DNA of 64,000 nt. Origin: Emergomyces orientalis (lineage: Eukaryota; Ascomycota; Eurotiomycetes; Onygenales; Ajellomycetaceae). This document shows positions 45,210 to 52,703 of this stretch, one piece after another. Position 1 is the stretch's first letter. Each line of letters starts with the position of its first letter. The stretch lies in NCBI GenBank assembly GCA_002110485.1, contig MOWL01000026.1:585113-649112 (forward strand). Reading direction: 5' to 3'. Both the position numbers and the translations under genes were made by a program. Under the pieces are notes generated by a model. That model saw nothing but the letters and a program-made list of their open reading frames with translations. It made no database searches and was not told the origin of the DNA.

Positions 45210-48200
45210 AGAACAGACTAGTCATTTTACAATACAATGTGCATAAGTCAAACAAGGTTATGGGACCTCTTTTGGCAAAGCCCGAAACGGCATTAAACTA
45301 TGATGTGATTGCAATACAAGAGCCCTGGATACAAAAACACTCTAAAACAGGCACACACTGTCCAGCCAACTGTGGATTCTGGCAAGCAGGCATGAAGCAG
45401 AAGGACATGAAGGTGTGCTTTCTAATTAACAAGAGAATTGCAGTCAAGATCTGAAGAGTGAGCACAATATCCACTCATATACTGGTACTTACTCTGTTGA
45501 CAGAGAGTGGGCCTATCAATATCATCAACATGTACGCGTCACCACCAGGAAGCTACACAATCATGCCACCAGACTCACCCATTCATCAGCTCCAAGCGGT
45601 GGTTGAAGAAGCGGATAGAATGCTAGAAGCGCGAATAAACCAGGAAAATGCGCATCAAGCAACAACTGAGAGTGCAGAGGGAGCATCAGGCGCGCAGGAA
45701 ACTCAAATAAACACGTATCAAGCAGATGTTATAGTGATTGGAGACTTTAATGTACATCACACTCTCTGGGGAGGTAGCAGGGTCAGAGAAAACTTTGCCA
45801 TGGCCTGGGAACTCAATGCTCAAATCAGTGTCTTGAATCTACATCTAGCAACTCCAGAAGGCACGATCACCTGGCAAGATAGAGAAAGTCAGGGCACCAC
45901 AGTGAATCTAATCTTTTTGTCTGCTGGTCTACACAGTCAAATGATCAGCTGCAAGCTAGAACATGAAGCAAATATGGCATCAGATCACATGCCAATTGCA
46001 ACTACTCTTGAGCTAAAAGCATTATATAGCAGCAGAAAAAGACGCACTTGGCATCACTCCTGCCTGGAACAGATAGCGCAGGACTGCCAGACACTGAGAA
46101 GCCCAGGGGCACTGACTTCAAAAGATCAGATAAACAGCTATGCAAGATATCTTGTCAAATTTGTGGAAGATCTAGCAGCAAAACATGCCAAAGTCTCAAA
46201 CTACAGTCAACACAGCTGGTCATGGTGGTCCCCTCGAGTAGCAGAGACAGTCAATCAATATAAAAAAGCCAAGAAAGACAGAAACATCTCTGCAGCAGAT
46301 ATAATTAAAGCTCGAGCCCTGAGAAACAGAGAGGTTAAACTGGCTAAAACAAACAGTTTCAGAGAACTAATGCACAGCACAGAGTCCAAGCCCAAGCTAC
46401 TATGGAAGATGGCCAAATGGGGGTGTCAAAGCAGCAATGAGCATGCACAACCTCCAAGAATTCCAGCATTAATAGTAGAAGGCAGAGAAAATCTACCACC
46501 AGTCAATTCCTTTGATGATAAAGCCAAGATTCTGAGACAAAGGTTCTTCCCCCTGCCACTAGTCAGTGACAACAGGGACATGGAGGAGGCGGAACACCCA
46601 CTGGAAACAACAGAGACAATAAGCATCACAGAGGAGAAAATGGCCGCGCTCATAGCACATCTACCAAGCAACAAAGCACCAGGTATCAATGGAGTCTCCA
46701 ATGAATTTCTGAAAATGCTGGGACCAAGCTTCACAAAGGCTATGACAGAGCTCACACTGGCATGCTGGGAATGGGAACACTACCTGGAGATATTCAAGAC
46801 CGCTCGAACAGTGGTACTGAAAAAACCAGGAAAAGGGGATTATCAAAAGGCAGAGGCATGGAGGCCCATTGCCCTACTGGATACAATGGGAAAAATAATA
46901 GAATCAGCCACCGCGCAGGAACTCAGACGGCTAGCGGAAACACTCAATCTACTGCCATCTCAACAGATGGGTGCTAGGCGGGCCAGATCAACCGAAACAG
47001 CAGTATCACTACTGCTAGCACAAATTAGAACAGCATGGGAGGAGTCAGACACAGTGGCCACAGTTCTATCATTGGACATCTCAGGAGCTTATGATAGAGT
47101 GCTCAAAGACCGACTCACACACATTCTTCGCATGAAGGGCCTACCAAGACAGCTGACAGGGTGGATACACTCATTTATGTCAGATAGACAATCCACGCTC
47201 ACATTTGAAGAACAGGAAACTGAGGCCTTCAATATTCCAGCTGGGATACCACAAGGATCACCTCTCTCCCCCATTCTCTTTCTATTTTACAATGAGGAAC
47301 TGCTCCGGATATGCTCACCCTTGAATAGACCAGTGAGCTGCATAGGATTTGTGGATGATGTCAATATAATAGCATACGGGCCATCAACTGAAGCAAATTG
47401 CGCGCAGCTCACACGGGTGCACGCAGAATGTGAAGAATGGGCAGGAAGACATGGAGCTATTTTTGCTTCGCAGAAGTATGAGTTGATGCACTTCACTAGA
47501 GCCCGAACTCGATTCAACTTGAATCACTCTCTGAGACTGCCTCAGCAAGTTATCAAGCCACAGAAGGTGATGAGAGTTCTAGGAGTATGGCTGGATTCCA
47601 AGCTTCAATGGAAAGGTCACATGGATGCTATAGCAGGAAAAATGAAGTCACAGATAAAGGCACTATCACAGACAACACAGGCCACCTGGGGAGTCCCCCT
47701 ACATCAAGCTAGAACAATATACAACATGGTCATACAGCCAGCTATAGCTTACAGCGCACTGGCATGGCATCAACCGCGCATCAAGCGCGAAGGACGCATG
47801 CGCAATAAACAGCGCACAGAGGGCCTAATCAGAACACAGAATGAATGCCTGAGAATAGTAGCTGAAGCATACAGAGCAACACCAATATCCACACTGGAAG
47901 CAGAGACATACACACCACCCCTGAACATCTATCTTGATGGAGTTGTGGCGCGCGCCACAAAACGACTGAAGGCCTCTGGAATGGCAACACAAATTGAAGA
48001 GGCATGCACAGCAGTGAGAGTCAAACTCAGATGAAGAGGCGCAGTGCACAGAAGACCCATTGAGAAGGTGATTCATTCAGACAGTCTGCCTGAAAATTGG
48101 GAGAAGCTTTGAGTGAAAAAGAGCAAGCAAGAGACTGCTTAAAGCACAAATTCAGCAGCAACACAGCACTTCTCACATGATGAATGGGTGCGAAAAGAAA

Positions 48201-48673
48201 TCCTGAGTAGATGAAGAAAACAATGAAGAGCTAGAGCACCTTCCTGGTGTGAACTCTTTGATCGACCCCTGAACAAAAGCATTCTGAAATGGCACAAGGG
48301 CCTAAGCAAGGTCAGAAGCTTGCTGATAATTCAACTAAGATCAGGGAAAACAGGGCTGGCAGCCTTTCTACATAAAAGACGAGTACCGGATTTCCCATCA
48401 CCAGCATGTGAATGTGGCTATTCAAATGAAACAGTGATGCATGTGATAGTTCACTGTGATAGATTTCAGCACAGTCGCGGGAGTCTGCTGCATGAGGGCA
48501 GAATCGACAAGAAATGGCTATTGAACACCAAAGAAGGGCTACACTGTCTAACAAAATGGTGGATCAAGCAGGGAATTCTACCACAGTTCTCACTGGCAAA
48601 GACACTGAGTGTCTATCAGACAGAGGAGCAGCAATCTATCACATCTCAATCAAGCATACGCAGACCTCAATAA
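45206..48673 (+). pseudogene. LINE copy 1 ORF2 (endonuclease, reverse transcriptase, C-terminal zinc knuckle)
   Basis: About 1155 codons in one frame with point stops: TGA at 45452, 48032, 48110, 48212 and 48224, and TAA at 48140. The APE-type endonuclease shows AIQEPWI, VIGDFNVHHTLWGG and SDHMPIATTL. The reverse transcriptase shows SNKAPGINGVSNEFLK, AWRPIALLDTMGKI, LSLDISGAYDRV, GIPQGSPLSPILFLFYNEEL and the catalytic FVDDVNIIA. The C-terminal knuckle is CECGYSNETVMHVIVHC. I see no RNase H domain between RT and the knuckle. The region 45458-48034 alone is open for 858 codons. Confidence 0.85.
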
Positions 48674-49083
48674 ACACCATGCTGAAACCGCTGAAAGCGC
48701 GCTTACCACACAAAATCAGTGCTCATGGCACATCCCCACGCTCATTTCATGCTAAAGACACGACTCTCTATGCTTCAGAGCGCAGTTGGTGTCTTTCACT
48801 CACTTACTCACACGCGGGCGCATTTTCAAAAATGCTCAGTGTAATTTTTCTTTATTTTTAATTTTTCTTTTCTCATCCCATTCTCTTCTCTTCTTGAGGA
48901 CAGCAGTTGCTGGTCCCCGGTAGCCCTAAGCCTCACAGAAACTGTTACATACATTTATTAGTGCATGAGGTTTTTAATCCAGCAGTAAGCTCTCTTATTG
49001 CATGGTTTTCCTTGTTAGATAAAATAGATAGTTTCCCACATATCCCTGAGATTAAGTGGTGTATAATATAATAATAATAATGC

Positions 49084-49359
49084 TCATTCTTTTGAACAAA
49101 AATGTCAGGCTTTTATGAAAGTTCTATTTCAAAACCATCTCAATCTGAACAATATAATTCAATAAATGAATATATTGAAGATTCAAGATGAGCTTGACCA
49201 GATCTATCTAGAAATGAACTTGAAACTGCTATTTTTACAAGCTCTACAAAAACAGCTGCAGAATCTGATACTATAAATCATTTAATCATTCAAAAAATCT
49301 TTCATTCTTTGAAAAATGAATTACTTGAATTATTCTCTCAATTAATGAAGAATGAGTAT
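49084..49359 (+). mobile_element. Fragment of an AT-rich LINE, ORF1 N-terminus
   Basis: ATGTCAGGC at about 49,102 opens a Ser/Asn/Glu-rich frame (MSGFYESSISKPSQSEQYNS) with TGA stops, ending KNELLELFSQLMKNE where the young gypsy element begins at 49,360. It resembles the AT-rich LINE ORF1 in composition. It is the insertion target of the gypsy element. Confidence 0.5.
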
Positions 49360-49640
49360 TGTGGTGGGGAATCTCGGCGTGGTATTACTTTTCGCCGAGA
49401 CCGCCTCATATATTTGTTTGGCATGGCTGCCTCATATTCCCATTATCCTTTGACACACGTGTGGATTCGGCGAAGATTGATTGTACGCAGAGCAGTGAGA
49501 TTGCTCCTTTTTGATTGTGTGATTTGATATGTGATTGATTGCTTGTTCTTCTTCTATATTTGAATCTCCTACGTGTTCTTTTGTATTGCTATTTGGATAG
49601 CTCGTTGAATAGAATATTGTATACACGGCGAACTTACCAA
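49360..49640 (+). repeat. Putative 5' LTR of the young gypsy element (3' boundary uncertain)
   Basis: The element's homology-free leader starts with TG at 49,360, right after the AT-rich LINE fragment. A perfect 8 bp inverted repeat, TCTCGGCG (49372-49379) and CGCCGAGA (49393-49400), lies 12 bp inside. Without the 3' LTR the end cannot be fixed; about 49,640 is a guess. Confidence 0.4.
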
Positions 49641-49734
49641 CCTCCTTACGATCCCGCTGCTCCTGCCCACGTGCCGCCAAAAGCGCACAACCCCTTATTC
49701 CACTTCATTGGCGTCCCTGGGAAGGCAATTCAAA

Positions 49735-52701
49735 ATGGATGGGCAGGCGGTAGCTACGACTGATATGATTTCTCTCAACATTTTGTCTTTTCTGCTTTTG
49801 TTGAGCATTCTTTTCAATAGTGTTCATTTGTGGAAGCCTCTGATTGGCCGATATGGCCGATATCGACAGTGGATAATGAAGGATGCGAGCGAACGCCCCA
49901 CTGATAAGCTCAATTTGAATACCCATACCCCTATTCAACAAATGAAAGAAGAGAGAAATGTTGAGAAAAGTGATAAGAAAAAAGACCTTCAGCAAAAAGA
50001 TCTAAAGTGGATGTTGAAATTCCTTCTCTTTCTTGAGGATTTGAGATTTGAATATAAAAAGGATATTGATATTGATAGTATTGTTGAACTCTTTCTCTTA
50101 TGTGAACAGAAGTCTTTTGTGCGTTCCTTTCTTTCTCAATATATGTCTTCCAAGCATTCTCGGTCGGATTCTATTGCCCATCGTCAAACTCAGTCAGGAA
50201 AGGTCTCTGCAGCGCCCCCGAAAATAGAAGTTAGCAAAGAGAAGACAGAAGCTAGCAAAGAAAAGATGACTACACCCACTACTACCTCGTCCGGTCAGCC
50301 GACTCCCAATAGTGGACTGCCATATCAACGTCTTGTCATGCCGATGCCGATTCCTGGAGCACCTGGAGCCCCATTCTTTGATGGGAGAAACATTACTGCT
50401 TTTGTTGATCGATATGAGGCAATGTGCACCTTGCATTTCGTTGCAGGAATCGATGCTCTGGCGGTATTACGGAACTATTGTACCATGGAACTGCAGGGCC
50501 ATATCGATCAGCTTGTCTTGGATCATAAGACATGGGAAATGGTTAAAAAGCAGTTGCTTGCCGATTTCTGGCGCGAAGATGCTCACCAACAGATGTATAA
50601 TCAATCTTACCTCCATGCATTGTGCAACAAAACCCATTCTACCAGCCAGGAGATCCTCGTCTACTGCCGTCAATTCCGCGCAGTTGCGATGCCCCTCATT
50701 TGCAAGAATGAATTGCAACAATCTCTTGCTTGTATCTGGTTTCTTCAAGGACTTTCAGAAGGTATTCGTGAAAAAGCTTTCCGCACTGCTGGATTTGATA
50801 AGGTTAGTCAATCTGGATGGGAACTGCCGAAGATCTGCGATGCTGTGTCTCAAATGCAGAAGACAAAGGAAGAGATTGCACGAGTTCTGGCACCTGATGT
50901 TTTCCCCAACTCTATTCCATCGATGCAGCCGTCTGCTCAGCCCGTGTTTAATCCGCCCACATTGAATGTGCCTGTGCCGACCGCTTCGGCGATGCCTGCT
51001 CCGGATGCGAAAACACAGAATCCGAGTGATAACATTCTTGAGAACCTTGTCAACCGAATGGACGCGTTATCTCTGGCGATCGCTGGCATTCAAAACCAGG
51101 GAAACATGCAGCAAAATGTGACTGCTCCAAAGGTTCTTCTTACTCGAGGACGTGATCCTGCATTGGATTTGCCAAATGTGTCTTACTATGGAACTCAACG
51201 TGGACCTGGAGGCCCGTCTCGATCTCGATCTGGAAGCTTTGTTCAATACGATCGACCGCCGATGTCATGCTGGGGTTGCGGAGATTCAAACCATATGCTT
51301 CCAAATTGCTTAGCAATCGGCCGGCTCATCGATCAGGGCAAGATTCATCGGAATATGATTGGAGAATACTATGAGGGTAATGTGATGAGAAAAGGCCCGA
51401 AGATTGCTGTCAACCGACTTGAGCCCCATATTGTTACAATTGAACGACTTTTGAAGCAAATGGCTGCACCGCCGACTGTCCCAACCGCGGATAAACTTCG
51501 GAATGATGGTAGTATCCGGGTATTTCCTGACGGATCCCCGATGCCATCGGTGAATGCCGTAAGCATATGTGATATTGGATTTGATAGTGGCCCTGAGGAA
51601 GGTGATATGACCGATAGTGAGATGGAGGAGATTGTTAGTGTAATGGCTGCTTCCACTTCTACTGAGAAGGATAAGGCCTCTTCTATGAATAAAAATCAAG
51701 CAACGCTTTCCGGACGAATTGAGAAGGAGAAGAGACTGCCAACAACACATTCTCGGCGCAATGGCAGGTATTCAGATGGGAAATCAGTTTCTTTTGCTCA
51801 AGATGTGATCTCTGCTTCACAGGAAGATGATGAGGATGATAATTCTCAACCTCTCCATGATGAACAGCTTCAGGGCGGAAGTCCAAAGCTCGGAGACGGT
51901 GGAATTGTCCCAGATTCAGAAATGGCAGATGCTCCGCAGATTCAGAAGAAAACTGTTCTCTGCAGGCCTCGGAAACTCAAAGGGCCAAAGCTTTCTGCAG
52001 AAATGAAGAATAAAGACAATATGGCGATCGCGACGCGGCGAATATTTGAGAAGATCATGCGCCAAGAAATCGGCGGAATTCAGATTAAAGATCTCATGGC
52101 ATGCTCCACCCAACTCCAGCACATGTTCTTTCAAAATCTTCCCATCGAAGTTCAACAGCATATGATTCGGGATGATGCAGCCACCGTTGCCCTGGTTCAA
52201 CCTGGCACTTCTGTTGCTGAGTATAATCCTCGTTGGAATCTCGTTTCGGTTGGACACATCAAGTTCACTGTCGGAATTGGAAAGGGGGAAACTGAGGCGA
52301 TATTTGATGGAGGTGCGGAAATTAACTGTCTTGTTGAAAGAACTGCGTTAGATCTCGGTCTCATCATTCAAAGGGATGCTGTCAAACCTATTCTTGGAGC
52401 TGGGGGTCAGCAGAGTGGTGTCATTGGAATCTGCAAGGATGTTCCTGTTCGCCTTGGATCTGTTATGGTGCCTCAGACATTCTTCATCATGGAACGCGGT
52501 TCTCATGATTGCATTCTCGGCCGACCATATGAAAACGCGACGCGTTTGGCAAGAACTACAGATAACAAAGGCGGTGTTCTTGTTCACGTTTTTGATCCGA
52601 AGGATGAGAAGAATCAGGTGTCTTTTCTTGGTTATTCTCCCGGCGACCATGGAGATCGAAAGTTAGATGATCTTCGTGGCAAAGTGCAGACTTTAAACTA
52701 G
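49735..52701 (+). CDS. Gag-protease polyprotein of the young gypsy element
   Basis: 988 codons from ATG 49735 to TAG 52699-52701. An N-terminal hydrophobic segment (MISLNILSFLLLLSILFNSV) looks like a membrane anchor, which is unusual for Gag. The Gag core begins near residue 215 (PFFDGRNITAFVDRYEAMC). A CCHC knuckle CWGCGDSNHMLPNC lies near residue 512. An acidic linker leads to an aspartic protease near the C-terminus: AIFDGGAEINCLVERTALDL and the flap/second motif CILGRPYENATRLA. The active site is DGGA rather than DSGA. The stop is preceded by a -1 slippery heptamer. Confidence 0.85.
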   Translation: MDGQAVATTDMISLNILSFLLLLSILFNSVHLWKPLIGRYGRYRQWIMKDASERPTDKLNLNTHTPIQQMKEERNVEKSDKKKDLQQKDLKWMLKFLLFLEDLRFEYKKDIDIDSIVELFLLCEQKSFVRSFLSQYMSSKHSRSDSIAHRQTQSGKVSAAPPKIEVSKEKTEASKEKMTTPTTTSSGQPTPNSGLPYQRLVMPMPIPGAPGAPFFDGRNITAFVDRYEAMCTLHFVAGIDALAVLRNYCTMELQGHIDQLVLDHKTWEMVKKQLLADFWREDAHQQMYNQSYLHALCNKTHSTSQEILVYCRQFRAVAMPLICKNELQQSLACIWFLQGLSEGIREKAFRTAGFDKVSQSGWELPKICDAVSQMQKTKEEIARVLAPDVFPNSIPSMQPSAQPVFNPPTLNVPVPTASAMPAPDAKTQNPSDNILENLVNRMDALSLAIAGIQNQGNMQQNVTAPKVLLTRGRDPALDLPNVSYYGTQRGPGGPSRSRSGSFVQYDRPPMSCWGCGDSNHMLPNCLAIGRLIDQGKIHRNMIGEYYEGNVMRKGPKIAVNRLEPHIVTIERLLKQMAAPPTVPTADKLRNDGSIRVFPDGSPMPSVNAVSICDIGFDSGPEEGDMTDSEMEEIVSVMAASTSTEKDKASSMNKNQATLSGRIEKEKRLPTTHSRRNGRYSDGKSVSFAQDVISASQEDDEDDNSQPLHDEQLQGGSPKLGDGGIVPDSEMADAPQIQKKTVLCRPRKLKGPKLSAEMKNKDNMAIATRRIFEKIMRQEIGGIQIKDLMACSTQLQHMFFQNLPIEVQQHMIRDDAATVALVQPGTSVAEYNPRWNLVSVGHIKFTVGIGKGETEAIFDGGAEINCLVERTALDLGLIIQRDAVKPILGAGGQQSGVIGICKDVPVRLGSVMVPQTFFIMERGSHDCILGRPYENATRLARTTDNKGGVLVHVFDPKDEKNQVSFLGYSPGDHGDRKLDDLRGKVQTLN
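52692..52698 (+). promoter_or_regulatory. -1 ribosomal frameshift heptamer TTTAAAC at the gag stop
   Basis: In the gag frame the last codons are ACT TTA AAC TAG. The seven bases T TTA AAC fit the X XXY YYZ rule exactly. A -1 slip moves reading into the pol frame without any stop (CTA GAT ATG). A 7 bp stem TCTTTGC (52721-52727) with GCAAAGA (52745-52751) lies 22 nt downstream. Confidence 0.7.
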
Positions 52702-52703
52702 AT

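Larger units (their letters stand above)
43461..49083 (+). mobile_element. Tad-like LINE retrotransposon, copy 1 (moderate AT bias)
   Basis: A full-length-looking non-LTR element of about 5.6 kb: 5' leader, ORF1 (43824-45209), ORF2 (45206-48673), a 3' UTR of about 0.4 kb and a (TAA)n tail at 49,060-49,081. The two ORFs overlap by ATGA. Both ORFs stay in a single frame throughout, with only point stops (8 TGA and 1 TAA). The element is about as intact as a dead LINE can be. It is followed at once by a fragment of an AT-rich LINE. Confidence 0.88.

Noticed and set aside
43824..48673. TGA might be read as an amino acid in these LINEs (alternative code), since nearly all internal stops are TGA
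   Set aside because: Host genes in the same window end in TGA (OTU1, PIMT), and the two LINE copies differ by TGG/TGA and CGA/TGA at single sites, so the TGAs are ordinary mutations.
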